A DNA stretch of 64,000 nucleotides from Xylanibacter rarus. Its GTDB lineage: Bacteria > Bacteroidota > Bacteroidia > Bacteroidales > Bacteroidaceae. Position numbers and translations under genes: made by a program. The stretch covers positions 1 through 64,000 of the forward strand of contig NZ_LFQU01000006.1 of NCBI RefSeq assembly GCF_001275135.1, given 5' to 3'. The notes below the pieces were generated by a model. That model was not told where the DNA came from and did not search any database. It saw only the letters and a list, made by a program, of their open reading frames with translations. Positions 27,394 to 35,963 of this stretch are shown here, piece by piece. Position 1 is the first letter of the stretch, and the number at the start of each line of letters is the position of its first letter.

Positions 27394-27738
27394 TCATTCT
27401 TCCCGTTCTTCTTCCTTGTCGTCCTGTTCCGGCACCACGCTCACAGCCCCTATGCAGTCCTTGCAGCAGGCAAGAAGCAGCGACATGCGGTCGCGCTGGT
27501 TTATCTTCCAGCTCTTCTCGGCAATGTTGAGGAGCCATCCCTCAGGAATAAGTCCGTCGAAAAACGGAAACAGCACGGTGTCGTGATAAGGCTTGTCGGT
27601 AAGCGGCAGCGTAAGGCTGACGGCCTCCGCCCCGTCGGAAGCAAGAAAGTCTGGGTCGTACAAGAACGTAAATCCGTTCTCGTCTTCAGTGAGTCGCCCT
27701 GCCAGACGGTCGTAAAGATATACTATCGCTGTTTTCAT
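27394..27738 (-). CDS. hipS: HipS-like protein (HipA N-terminal subdomain as a separate protein)
   Basis: A 114-residue protein matching the HipA N-terminal (couple_hipA) subdomain: AIVYLYDRLAGRL at the start, SLTLPLTDKPYHDTVLFPFFDGLIPEGWLL in the middle, and DRMSLLLACCKDCIGAVSVVPE near the end, with a charged tail. In full HipA this region is fused to the kinase; here it stands alone between hipB and hipT, as in the tripartite HipBST systems where HipS is the antitoxin. ATG 27738 is preferred over GTG 27744. A 97-bp AT-rich gap with ATTCATAATT repeats separates it from hipT, and 89 bp separates it from hipB. Confidence 0.88.
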   Translation of the reverse strand: MKTAIVYLYDRLAGRLTEDENGFTFLYDPDFLASDGAEAVSLTLPLTDKPYHDTVLFPFFDGLIPEGWLLNIAEKSWKINQRDRMSLLLACCKDCIGAVSVVPEQDDKEEEREE

Positions 27739-27827
27739 AGGCACAAGGTTTTAGTCTGTAAGGAATAAAAAACACGGAGACAAACACGCCATACGGCCAT
27801 GCCCCGCATAACGGCACACGGCACAGC

Positions 27828-28049
27828 CTACTCATGTTCGCGCCCGGAGCGTATCTCCACGGCACCCACCTGTCGGCCAAAAAGGCTCAGCACCTGGTTC
27901 ACTTTGTCCATGCGCAAGGTCTGCTTGCCCTGCTCCAGCTCACGGACAAAGCGCAGACCAACGCCCGACTTGTCGGCCAGGTCTACCTGAGTGAGGTTAA
28001 ACTTCTTTCGCATTTCTTTAACAAAATCTGCTATCAGTCTGTCGTCCAT
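27828..28049 (-). CDS. hipB: HipB-like XRE-family regulator
   Basis: A 73-residue helix-turn-helix protein from ATG 28049, beginning MDDRLIADFVKEMRKK. The HTH_3 domain (about 6-60) has LTQVDLADKSGVGLRFVRELEQGKQTL. The C-terminal tail is short and charged. It is first gene of the hipB-hipS-hipT operon, and three TACCC-N4-GGGTA-type palindromes lie directly upstream, the nearest 5 bp before the start codon. It most likely represses its own operon and helps hold the toxin in check. Confidence 0.92.
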   Translation of the reverse strand: MDDRLIADFVKEMRKKFNLTQVDLADKSGVGLRFVRELEQGKQTLRMDKVNQVLSLFGRQVGAVEIRSGREHE

Positions 28050-28053
28050 TTTA

Positions 28054-28067
28054 TACCCGTTTGGGTA
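28054..28067. promoter_or_regulatory. hip operator O1
   Basis: TACCC-GTTT-GGGTA, a perfect palindrome with a 4-bp spacer. It lies between the -7 box and the hipB start codon, so bound protein would cover the transcription start. Confidence 0.7.
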
Positions 28068-28075
28068 CAAATATA
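28068..28075 (-). promoter_or_regulatory. -7 box of the hipBST operon
   Basis: On the minus strand this reads TATATTTG, matching TAnnTTTG. It directly abuts O1 and lies 20 bp from O2. Confidence 0.55.
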
Positions 28076-28095
28076 CAAAAGAAATATAACAATTA

Positions 28096-28109
28096 TACCT
28101 TTTAGGGTA
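28096..28109. promoter_or_regulatory. hip operator O2
   Basis: TACCT-TTTA-GGGTA, one mismatch from the O1 pattern. It is 42 bp from O1 start to start and covers the expected -33 region. Confidence 0.65.
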
Positions 28110-28136
28110 TAATTTTATTAATTTTATCTCATATTA

Positions 28137-28150
28137 CACCCTATCGGGTA
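28137..28150. promoter_or_regulatory. hip operator O3
   Basis: CACCC-TATC-GGGTA, one mismatch from the O1 pattern, 41 bp beyond O2. The nearly equal 41-42-bp steps are about four helical turns. Confidence 0.6.
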
Positions 28151-28205
28151 TAAACATAAGTAATATTACCAAACTTTTTATTAAATAAAATTAGGCATAA
28201 AAACT

Positions 28206-28240
28206 AAAAAGGCAGGCTAGCCATGACGGACTAGCCTGCC
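28206..28240 (-). terminator. Terminator of dacB
   Basis: GGCAGGCTAG (28211-28220) and CTAGCCTGCC (28231-28240) form a perfect 10-bp stem followed on the minus strand by TTTTTAGTTT. It lies just after the dacB stop. Confidence 0.85.
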
Positions 28241-28246
28241 TTATGG

Positions 28247-29542
28247 TCAAGGACGGCACAGCGCCTCGCACACGCGGTCTTGAAAACGGCGGCCCGAAGA
28301 CGAGTGTCTTATGCCCATGTTGATTATCGAGAAGCACAGCACATGGCCGTTGGCAGCCGTGCAATAGCCCGCAAGGGCACTCACACCGGTAACGGTTCCG
28401 GTCTTGGCATGCACGTTGCCGCGAGCATATCCACGCAGCATGCGGTCGTCGAGCGTGCCGTCAACGCCGGCCACAGGCATGAGTTCGCGCAGCGGCTCAT
28501 ATATCTTTTTATGCTTATAGGCATATTTCAGGAATGCCACCTCAAGCTCGGGCGACACATAATTATACAGAGACAGGCCGCTACCGTCGGCAATGTAATA
28601 CTTTGAAGGCTTGAATCCGAGCTGCTGAATCAGCCGGTTCATAACCTGGCGGCCCTGCTTAGCCGTGGCAGGAGCATAAGAACCGGAAGACGCTGCCAGA
28701 TGATAGAACACCGATTCGGAATAAAGATTGTCGCTCTTTTTCATCATGCGGATCATCACGTCGCCAATAGCCCGCTCAACGGTGCATATCCTGCGGGCGT
28801 TGCCGGGCGTGCGGCATGAGCGCACGCTGCCGTCTACGACGATGCCTGCCCTGTCAAGCTTCTTTCTGAACGACTCCACGAATTCGTCCTTTCGCGATAC
28901 AAGCAGCGGCGATAGCACGGGGTTGTCGTCGTCCCAGCACCATCCCTCGCCGAGGCGGTCGTCGTCTTTCATGGAGAAATCGGCACAGATGTCGCCTGCA
29001 ATAGTGTCGATGCCAAGACTCTTCAGGCTGTCTACGAAGTCGTTAAGGTCGGACGTTGTGAACGCAGGGTCAAAGTCGCCCTTGCAATAAATATCACCCC
29101 TGAGCACACAGCTGTCTATCGTACCTGAATAAGAAAGCGTGGTCTTATACTTATAGCCATAGCCCAGCCTGTCGAGCGCGGCCACAGCCACCATCATCTT
29201 CAGCGAGCTTGCCGGACGCATAAGCTGCCGCGCGTTGTGGCAGAATATAGCCGAGTCGGCCGTAAGGTCGTACACCATAATGCCCACTGTCGACGTCTCG
29301 AACATGTCGTTCTCAAGAAGCGAGCCTATCCTTGCCTTTACATTTGCCGGCCAGGGCAGGTCTTCTTCGGATATAACGGTGTCGGCGTCGGCCGTATCTT
29401 CGTCATTAACAGCGTATGCCGCCATGCTTCCGCGCCCGCTTGCCGCGCCTGCCATGCCCGTAACAGACACCATGGCAACCAGCATCAAGGCAAAAAATAG
29501 CTTTATTGCAGATTCTGTATTTCTGTTATTCTTTATCTTCAT
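28247..29542 (-). CDS. dacB: D-alanyl-D-alanine carboxypeptidase/endopeptidase (PBP4 type, S13)
   Basis: A 431-residue periplasmic peptidoglycan peptidase with an N-terminal signal/anchor helix (about 13-34). The three penicillin-binding motifs are present: SxxK as SSLK (S112, K115), SxN in KKSDNLYSE (about 275) and KTG in VHAKTGTVTG (about 385). It cleaves terminal D-Ala or cross-links. Length and spacing fit family S13. It overlaps the PH-domain gene upstream by 17 bp and is probably translated with it. A strong terminator follows directly. Confidence 0.93.
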   Translation of the reverse strand: MKIKNNRNTESAIKLFFALMLVAMVSVTGMAGAASGRGSMAAYAVNDEDTADADTVISEEDLPWPANVKARIGSLLENDMFETSTVGIMVYDLTADSAIFCHNARQLMRPASSLKMMVAVAALDRLGYGYKYKTTLSYSGTIDSCVLRGDIYCKGDFDPAFTTSDLNDFVDSLKSLGIDTIAGDICADFSMKDDDRLGEGWCWDDDNPVLSPLLVSRKDEFVESFRKKLDRAGIVVDGSVRSCRTPGNARRICTVERAIGDVMIRMMKKSDNLYSESVFYHLAASSGSYAPATAKQGRQVMNRLIQQLGFKPSKYYIADGSGLSLYNYVSPELEVAFLKYAYKHKKIYEPLRELMPVAGVDGTLDDRMLRGYARGNVHAKTGTVTGVSALAGYCTAANGHVLCFSIINMGIRHSSSGRRFQDRVCEALCRP

Positions 29543-29954
29543 CTTTATTAATGTTTAAGCTTATGCGCTCCTGCCGGTCTCTCACCTCGCGCATGAAGGC
29601 CTCCTCATTGACCGGCTGCACAGTGGTTTCATGGCCTGCGCCATACTCTATAAGGATGTATCTCACGCCAAGCAGACCGGGCCTGACCACCCTCATGCGG
29701 ATAATCTCGTTGACGGGGACAGACAGGCTGCGCGAAAAGCGGCCGCGGCTGATGATCAGCCGTCCGTCGGACGTGAGCACATAGACCGTATGTATTATCC
29801 TCTCTATCATCAGGACGACGACACCCATAAGCAAAAAGCCCACAAGGGCATTGACGGCAGAGCGGTGCCATAGAGAATATATGGCTGCCCCTGCAACTAC
29901 AGCTATGCACGTGTAATTGAGCCACGACGCACGATAATGGAAAGAACGGTTCAC
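29526..29954 (-). CDS. Small membrane protein with bacterial PH domain
   Basis: A 142-residue protein with two hydrophobic helices (about 10-28 and 34-52, the latter ALVGFLLMGVVVLMI). A PH-like beta domain follows, with VYVLTSDGRLIISRGRFSRSLSVPVNEIIRMRVV and GVRYILIEYG. This arrangement fits the bacterial PH (YdbS/DUF304-like) membrane proteins. The gene overlaps dacB, so a cell-envelope role is plausible. Exact function unknown. Confidence 0.8.
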   Translation of the reverse strand: MNRSFHYRASWLNYTCIAVVAGAAIYSLWHRSAVNALVGFLLMGVVVLMIERIIHTVYVLTSDGRLIISRGRFSRSLSVPVNEIIRMRVVRPGLLGVRYILIEYGAGHETTVQPVNEEAFMREVRDRQERISLNINKDEDKE

Positions 29955-30119
29955 TGAAACACTGTTTTTAAATATTTGCCGTATGGCAGAATGCCCTTGC
30001 CGGTCTTACGGCACGAAAGCAGCGCATCGGCAGACAACACGCCTGCGGGCGACAAAAGCGCGCCGACGAAGCCGGCAGACAGGCCACACGGACCACCAAC
30101 ATCTATTTTTTTGACCATG

Positions 30120-30127
30120 CAAAGGTA
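30120..30127 (-). promoter_or_regulatory. -7 box of the PH-domain/dacB operon
   Basis: On the minus strand this reads TACCTTTG, matching TAnnTTTG, about 165 bp upstream of the PH-domain gene. It is divergent from the nadB promoter. Confidence 0.45.
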
Positions 30128-30224
30128 GCTATTTTATCATTAAAAGTGGCATTTTGATGTTTTAAAGTAACCTTATATATGTCAAAAATAGAAATCAGGC
30201 ACACTCAATTTCAAAAATTCTTAT

Positions 30225-30232
30225 TACTTTTG
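30225..30232 (+). promoter_or_regulatory. -7 box of nadB
   Basis: TACTTTTG matches TAnnTTTG, 23 bp before the nadB start codon, so the leader would be very short. Confidence 0.5.
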
Positions 30233-30255
30233 CAAATGTTTTATAATATATCTTT

Positions 30256-31851
30256 ATGGTATTCAAATACGACTTTTTGATTATCGGCGCAGGAGTTGCC
30301 GGTATGAGCTATGCCCTTAAAATTGCAAGAGCACACAAAGGCAAGATATGTATTATTTGCAAAACTACACTTGACGAGGCAAACACAGCGTTTGCCCAAG
30401 GCGGCGTAGCGTCAGTAACCAACCTCAAGGTGGACAACTTTGAAAAGCACATTGAGGACACAATGATTGCGGGTGACTACATAAGCGACCGCAAGGCTGT
30501 GGAGCAAGTTGTAAGAAACGCGCCGGCGCAAATAGCAGAACTCGTCAAATGGGGAGTGAACTTCGACAAGAAAGAGAACGGAGAGTTTGACCTTCACCGC
30601 GAGGGAGGACACTCTGAGTTCCGTATCCTTCACCATGCCGACGACACGGGAGCCGAGATACAGAGAGGCCTGATGGAGGCTGTGAGGAACACGCCGGAGA
30701 TAGAAATAAAGGAAAATCACTTTGCGGTAGAGATTATAACGCAACACCATATGGGCATCGAGGTGACAAGACGCACACCAGACATTGAGTGCTACGGTGC
30801 CTACGTGCTGAATCCTGACACAGAGAAGGTGGACACTTACCTGAGCAAGGTTACGCTTATGTGTACGGGAGGATGCGGAGCCGTGTACCAGTCGACCACC
30901 AACCCGATTATATCTACGGGCGACGGCGAGGCCATGGTATACCGCGCAAAGGGAACAGTGCAGGACATGGAGTTCGTACAGTTCCACCCGACAGCGCTCT
31001 ATCATCCCGGAGAGACTCATCCGGCATACCTCATCACCGAGGCAATGCGCGGCTACGGAGGCATACTGAGGCTGCCTAACGGCGAGTCGTTCATGGAGAA
31101 ATACGACAAGCGCCTGTCGCTTGCGCCACGCGACATCGTTGCACGCGCTATAGACAAGGAGATGAAGATTCACGGACTTGACCACGTATGCCTTGACGTT
31201 ACGCACAAGGACGCAGAGGAAACCAAGCATCACTTCCCCAACATCTACCAGAAGTGTCTGTCGATAGGCATTGACATCACAAAAGACTATATACCCGTAA
31301 GACCTGCAGCCCACTATATGTGCGGAGGCATCAAGGTTGACCTCAACGGCGAATCGAGCATACACCGCCTGTATGCCATAGGCGAATGCTCATGCACCGG
31401 ACTGCACGGAGGCAACCGCCTGGCAAGCAACTCGCTGATTGAGGCCGTTGTATATGCCGACGCTGCAGCACGCCACTGCCTCGAGCATGTTGACGAATAC
31501 AGCTTCAACACGCAGATTCCTGAGTGGAACGACGAGGGAACGATGACCAACGAGGAGAAGGTTCTCATAACACAGAGCGTAAAGGAGGTTGGCCAGACCA
31601 TGAGCAACTACGTGGGCATAGTAAGAAGTAACCTGCGACTGAAGCGCGCATGGGACCGCCTCGACCTGCTGTATGAGGAGACCGAAGCCCTGTTTAAGCG
31701 CGTAAAGGCAAGCCGCGACATCTGCGAGCTGCGCAACATGATCAACGTGGGCTACCTGATTACGCGCCAAGCAATAGAGCGCAAGGAGTGCCGCGGACTT
31801 CACTACACGATAGACTATCCGCTCCACGCCTACGACAACAAGAAAGACTGA
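30256..31851 (+). CDS. nadB: L-aspartate oxidase
   Basis: A 531-residue FAD enzyme that oxidises L-aspartate to iminoaspartate, the first step of NAD synthesis; with NadA it makes quinolinate. The FAD-binding start is FLIIGAGVAGMSYALKIA (about 7-24), followed by AFAQGGVASV and HREGGHSEFRILHHADDTG. The substrate region has QFHPTALYHPG and RPAAHYMCGGIKVD, and GLHGGNRLASNSLIEAVVYA is near the FAD C-terminal motif. Full length. nadA and nadC are not in this window. It is a single-gene unit with its own promoter and a terminator. Confidence 0.95.
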   Translation: MVFKYDFLIIGAGVAGMSYALKIARAHKGKICIICKTTLDEANTAFAQGGVASVTNLKVDNFEKHIEDTMIAGDYISDRKAVEQVVRNAPAQIAELVKWGVNFDKKENGEFDLHREGGHSEFRILHHADDTGAEIQRGLMEAVRNTPEIEIKENHFAVEIITQHHMGIEVTRRTPDIECYGAYVLNPDTEKVDTYLSKVTLMCTGGCGAVYQSTTNPIISTGDGEAMVYRAKGTVQDMEFVQFHPTALYHPGETHPAYLITEAMRGYGGILRLPNGESFMEKYDKRLSLAPRDIVARAIDKEMKIHGLDHVCLDVTHKDAEETKHHFPNIYQKCLSIGIDITKDYIPVRPAAHYMCGGIKVDLNGESSIHRLYAIGECSCTGLHGGNRLASNSLIEAVVYADAAARHCLEHVDEYSFNTQIPEWNDEGTMTNEEKVLITQSVKEVGQTMSNYVGIVRSNLRLKRAWDRLDLLYEETEALFKRVKASRDICELRNMINVGYLITRQAIERKECRGLHYTIDYPLHAYDNKKD

Positions 31852-31934
31852 CAAGCCGAGGGCTTTGCTGCCTGCGCGAGGAAAGCTGTCTGAACGCCGG
31901 ACGCAAGCCTGAAACTGATGATAAAACAGACAAG

Positions 31935-31973
31935 AGTCTGCCGCCCTTAACTTACGGACGGCAGACTTTTTTT
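31935..31973 (+). terminator. Terminator of nadB
   Basis: AGTCTGCCG pairs with CGGCAGACT and is followed by seven T residues, about 83 bp past the nadB stop. Confidence 0.85.
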
Positions 31974-32491
31974 GTGCCTTTTCGCATGGTAGGCAAGGCG
32001 GGTAATTATGTACAGAGTTTTCTGTAATCTGGAAGACGGACTTCAAACGGATGTTAATTTAATACCGACTAAAGTCCCATTTCATTAACTTACGTTCACA
32101 AAATCGGCATAAAATAGCCAACGAACCATCAGTTTTGCACACTGAAAGCAGTGAATTTGTGCCATGATTTGTGCCGTTTTGCATCATGAAAGCTATGCTT
32201 TTGGCATACAAAAGGCCACGTTTTGCATTCTCAAGCCATACGCATAATCGTACATTTAAGCATAACCATCTGATAAGCAAGACGTTACATAGAACATTAA
32301 AAAATTGGAGTTTTTCATCCGAAACCATGCTTTTGCCAAGAGCATGGGCATTCTGAGAGCGTCAAAATCAAAAAGTTTTCTGTTTGCAATGCCACAAAAC
32401 ACGACAAGCGTAACCTGCCCGGAAAGGCTGAGGCGCATACGGCCAGGCACAGAAAAACCGTCAGACAGCATTAAGTTGTAAGCCCTGCGGC
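31974..32491. other. Gene-free region with hairpin string
   Basis: No convincing gene. At about 32170-32230 lies an AAAAGG/CTTTTGG/TTTTGCAT hairpin string related to those at 8930, 18150, 26120 and 37380. Confidence 0.45.
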
Positions 32492-32522
32492 TTGCAGAAG
32501 TGACATAAATATCTTATTTTTG
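32492..32522 (+). promoter_or_regulatory. Promoter of the thioredoxin-like lipoprotein gene
   Basis: TTG at 32492-32494, a 20-bp spacer and TATTTTTG at 32515-32522. The leader to ATG 32606 would be about 80 nt. Confidence 0.5.
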
Positions 32523-32605
32523 CAGACAGAGACACATGTTAAACCTTGCGGCAGGCTACGGCACACACCAACAGGCCGGCCGGCAAAAACAAAAGACACG
32601 GCAAC

Positions 32606-33148
32606 ATGAACAACACTTTGATAATCAAGCTGACTGCATTTCTGACGGCACTGCTATGCATGGCTTCATGCACGGTAGGCGGAGACGACGACAACGAATA
32701 CGGAAAAGGAATGCTGGAAGAAGGCACCATTGCCCCCGACTTCATGATATACACCGACAGCCGGCCCGAGGGCTTCGCGCTCAGCTCGCTGCGCGGACAG
32801 TATGTTCTGATAGAGTTTTGGGCGTCGTGGTGTCCCGACTGCCAGAAAGAAACCGAAAACATGAAGCAGATGTATGCCACTTATGCTCCGCAGGGCGTGG
32901 TGTTTGTTGGCGTTTCGTTCGACACCGACAGAGACCAGTGGCAGCAGTATATCAGCGAGAACGGCCTTAGCTGGATTCAGTTCAGCGAATTAAAGCCGTG
33001 GAAAGAGAGTTCTATTTCCACGGCTTATAACGTCAGGTGGATTCCCACCTTATATCTTATCGACAAAGACGGCCGCGTGGTGCTTGGCACGGTCAGCGTG
33101 GCCGAGATGAGCAGCAGGCTCGCCGCCCTTGGTCTTAGCGGTCAGTAA
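32606..33148 (+). CDS. TlpA-like thioredoxin-fold lipoprotein
   Basis: From ATG 32606 the product is 180 residues and starts with a lipoprotein signal (MNNTLIIKLTAFLTALLCMASC, Cys about 22). The thioredoxin fold (about 45-178) has the active site FWASWCPDCQKE, cis-Pro segment VRWIPTLYLIDKDG and GVSFDTDRDQW, typical of TlpA/ResA-like thiol-disulfide proteins acting in the envelope. The upstream in-frame start at 32546 would destroy the signal peptide. It converges with the phosphatase gene and overlaps it by 14 bp. Confidence 0.9.
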   Translation: MNNTLIIKLTAFLTALLCMASCTVGGDDDNEYGKGMLEEGTIAPDFMIYTDSRPEGFALSSLRGQYVLIEFWASWCPDCQKETENMKQMYATYAPQGVVFVGVSFDTDRDQWQQYISENGLSWIQFSELKPWKESSISTAYNVRWIPTLYLIDKDGRVVLGTVSVAEMSSRLAALGLSGQ

Positions 33149-34646
33149 CGGCTGTAACAGGACTGCCGATGCTGCCGTTAGGGATCTGTATGTCTATCAT
33201 GGCGCACACCGTAGGCACGATGTCTGTCATCCACACTCTTTCGTGAGTCTCGCCCGGCTCTACGTGCCATCCCATCAGCAGGAACGGAATGTGCGCGTCG
33301 TAGGGGTTCCATGTACCGTGAGTTGTTCCGCCGTCAATCTTCTCTCCATACACATCATAGTTGGCCGGCTGCACTATCAGCTGTATGTCGCCGCTGCGCA
33401 TGCGGTTGTATCCGTTGATAATCTTCTCGCGGATAAGTGCAGGAACCGTTGCATCCGACACGTGCTCAAGGTCAACCACATAAGCAAACATCGGGTCTTT
33501 CTTCAGCCACTCAATGGCAGCCTTCTTAACGTCGTCAAGACTTACCGCCATAGCCTCAACGGCCTCATGGTTGATAAACACCTTGTAGCTGTCTATGCAG
33601 CGCACCAGACTGGTCTTTGAGCCGAACTTGTTCATGAGATACGCGTCAAGTTCCTTCTCAACCTTCGGCACTACAAAGCCGTCGGCAGGAATGCCGTGTT
33701 CGCGCGACAGCTGTATGCTGTTGGCAGCTCCGTGGTCGGCCATGAGGAACACGAGATACTGGTCCTTGCCTACATTCTGGTCGAGATAGCCGAACAGGTC
33801 GGCCAGACGCTTGTCGAGGTCAACATAAATCTCACGCGTCTTGTCGCTGTGAGTGCCATACTTATGGCCTATCATGTCTGTGCAAGAGAAGCTTACGGCA
33901 AGCAGGTCGGTTACATTGTCGCCGCCGAGCTGCTCTCCTGCCACGGCAGCCTTGGCCATTTCCTCAGTTATCTTGTTGCCGAGCGGCGTGTAGCATATCT
34001 GGTCTTTCGTCACCTTGCCGATGCTCTTGTTATAGTCAACGGCCCACTTCGGCAGTTCTTTCATATAGTAGGTGCTGCTTATGAAGGTGCCTGTTGAATA
34101 GTCAATCCAGTAAGCTCCGTCGGCAGCATGTCCTGCAGGGAGTATTGCGGCGCGGTCTTTGAGCGACACGCCGATGACTTTTGCCTTAAAGTCGGTGGCT
34201 ATTTTAAGCTCGTCTCCGATGGTGGTTGTGAGCATGTTGCGGGGCGACATCTTGCCCTCAGCCGACTTGCTGCCTACTGTACTGACGGTTGAGTCGGAGC
34301 AGCAGTACACCATCTTGCCGTTCAGCAGGAAGTTGTTGCCTGCTATTCCGTGTATGGCAGGCACGGTGCCGGTGTATATCGACGCATGGCCAACTGCCGT
34401 TATCGAGGGCACATAGTTTATCATCGTGTTCTCACAACTGAAACCCTCGTTCATAAGACGCCTGAATCCGCCTTCGCCAAACATGTCGTAATAACGGTAA
34501 AGATAGTCCCAGCGCATCTGGTCAACAACAATTCCCACAACGAGTTTCGGCCTGTCGGCTCCCGCAGCCAACGCTCTGGCGCTGCCAAAGGCCGTGAACA
34601 TCAACACCGCCGCAACGGCATTAGCAAGTAAAGAAAATCTTTTCAT
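33135..34646 (-). CDS. pafA: PafA-type alkaline phosphatase/phosphodiesterase
   Basis: A 503-residue exported metallo-hydrolase of the alkaline phosphatase superfamily. The signal peptide is about 1-27. The first metal Asp lies in VVGIVVDQMRWDYLYRY, and the Thr nucleophile region is YVPSITAVGHASIYTGT. Further metal ligands lie in DMIGHKYGTHS and FLMADHGAA, and in NPYDAHIPFLLMGWHV. These match the calcium-independent PafA enzymes of Bacteroidetes, which release phosphate from many organic esters. Symbol given by resemblance. Confidence 0.9.
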   Translation of the reverse strand: MKRFSLLANAVAAVLMFTAFGSARALAAGADRPKLVVGIVVDQMRWDYLYRYYDMFGEGGFRRLMNEGFSCENTMINYVPSITAVGHASIYTGTVPAIHGIAGNNFLLNGKMVYCCSDSTVSTVGSKSAEGKMSPRNMLTTTIGDELKIATDFKAKVIGVSLKDRAAILPAGHAADGAYWIDYSTGTFISSTYYMKELPKWAVDYNKSIGKVTKDQICYTPLGNKITEEMAKAAVAGEQLGGDNVTDLLAVSFSCTDMIGHKYGTHSDKTREIYVDLDKRLADLFGYLDQNVGKDQYLVFLMADHGAANSIQLSREHGIPADGFVVPKVEKELDAYLMNKFGSKTSLVRCIDSYKVFINHEAVEAMAVSLDDVKKAAIEWLKKDPMFAYVVDLEHVSDATVPALIREKIINGYNRMRSGDIQLIVQPANYDVYGEKIDGGTTHGTWNPYDAHIPFLLMGWHVEPGETHERVWMTDIVPTVCAMIDIQIPNGSIGSPVTAVTDR

Positions 34647-34690
34647 CTTTTGTGTATATTAATTACAGTTTGTTCAGGGTGCTAAATTAA

Positions 34691-34767
34691 CAACACCGGT
34701 TTACACGAATGTTTCACCGGTGTTACAATTAAGCTACGCAGCACCACACAAAGTGCGGTGCTGCGTA
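34691..34767. terminator. Two hairpins between buk and pafA
   Basis: AACACCGG/CCGGTGTT (34691-34723) and TACGCAGCACC/GGTGCTGCGTA (34735-34767) are two strong stems within 77 bp. The second lies 23 bp past the buk stop. Neither has a clear T-run, so termination activity is uncertain. Confidence 0.5.
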
Positions 34768-34789
34768 TATGCTAATAAGTAAAATTCTG

Positions 34790-35860
34790 TTACAGATCCT
34801 CGCCCGTGTACTCGAGCAGCGGCAGCGTTCCCCTGAGTGCTCCGAGGGCGTTGTAGGCAAGAGAGCCCATCTCGTCCTCGCCCGGACAGATAACCACAGG
34901 AGCTATATATTCTACCTGTGCCTTCAGTCTGTCGGTGCAATAAGTGTCGTAGGCAATGCCGCCGGTAAAGATTATGGCGTCCACCTTTCCTACAAGGGCC
35001 ACATGCATGGCGCCTATCTGCTTGGCGATGGTGTAGAGCATGGCGTCTACAACTTTCTTGGCGTGCTCGTCGCCTTCCTCCACATTGCGCGAGATTGTTA
35101 TCATGTCGTTGGTGCCGAGATAAGCCGTGAGACCTCCGCGGCCGCTTATCATCTGCTTGATCTGCTTCTGTGTGTATTCTCCGCTGAAGCACATCGCAAC
35201 GAGCTGGCCTGCCGGAAGCGTGCCCGCACGCTCTGTTGAGAAAGGTCCTTCGCCGTCGAGGGCGTTGTTTACGTCGATCACCTTGCCCTTGCGGTGCGCA
35301 CCAATAGAGATTCCTCCGCCAAGATGCACGACGATGAGGTTAAGGTCTTCATACTTGCGGCCTATCGAAGCGGCGTATCTTCTCGCAACAGCCTTCTGGT
35401 TGAGGGCGTGGAACACCGACTTGCGCTCCATGCCGGGAATGCCCGTGAAGCGTGCTTCGGGACAAAGCTCGTCGACAACTACCGGGTCGGCTATATATGC
35501 CGGACAAGAGCAGCGCACGGCAATCTCGTCTGCAATGAGCGCTCCGAGGTTGCAGGCATGCTCCATCTGAGCATGTATGAGGTCGTGCTTCATCTTGTCG
35601 TTGACGGCATAAACGCCTCCCTTAAGAGGCTTCAGCAGTCCGCCGCGTCCGATAACGGCGTCGAACTTCAGCTCGATGCCGGCCTCCTCAAGACACTTGA
35701 GGATGAAATCACGACGATATTCGTATTGGTCACTGATATGATGGAATGCGGCAAGCTCGCTCACCGGATGGTGTGCACCGGTCATCCATACAGACTTTTC
35801 GTCTTCATAAACAGCAAGTTTAGTTGACGTAGAGCCAGGGTTTATTACAAAAATTTTCAT
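34790..35860 (-). CDS. buk: Butyrate kinase
   Basis: A 356-residue ASKHA-fold kinase converting butyryl- (or branched acyl-) phosphate plus ADP to the acid and ATP. It opens MKIFVINPGSTSTKLAVY. VVHLGGGISIGAHRKG is the phosphate-2 region, with NALDGEGPFSTERAGTLP following and DAIIFTGGIAYD the adenosine region. Full length, about 40 residues shorter than acetate kinases. It is second in a two-gene unit after ptb (103-bp gap). Confidence 0.95.
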   Translation of the reverse strand: MKIFVINPGSTSTKLAVYEDEKSVWMTGAHHPVSELAAFHHISDQYEYRRDFILKCLEEAGIELKFDAVIGRGGLLKPLKGGVYAVNDKMKHDLIHAQMEHACNLGALIADEIAVRCSCPAYIADPVVVDELCPEARFTGIPGMERKSVFHALNQKAVARRYAASIGRKYEDLNLIVVHLGGGISIGAHRKGKVIDVNNALDGEGPFSTERAGTLPAGQLVAMCFSGEYTQKQIKQMISGRGGLTAYLGTNDMITISRNVEEGDEHAKKVVDAMLYTIAKQIGAMHVALVGKVDAIIFTGGIAYDTYCTDRLKAQVEYIAPVVICPGEDEMGSLAYNALGALRGTLPLLEYTGEDL

Positions 35861-35963
35861 TCAAGACAAATTGTATAAATGATAAGTTAAAGAACAATTA
35901 TCTATGGCATGGCCGCCAGAGGCAGCCACGCTCACATGGAAATGTTTTTGCCCTGAGGGCGCG

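Noticed and set aside
30412-31365. 317-codon open frame on the minus strand
   Set aside because: Antisense to nadB, a clear family member; no independent features.
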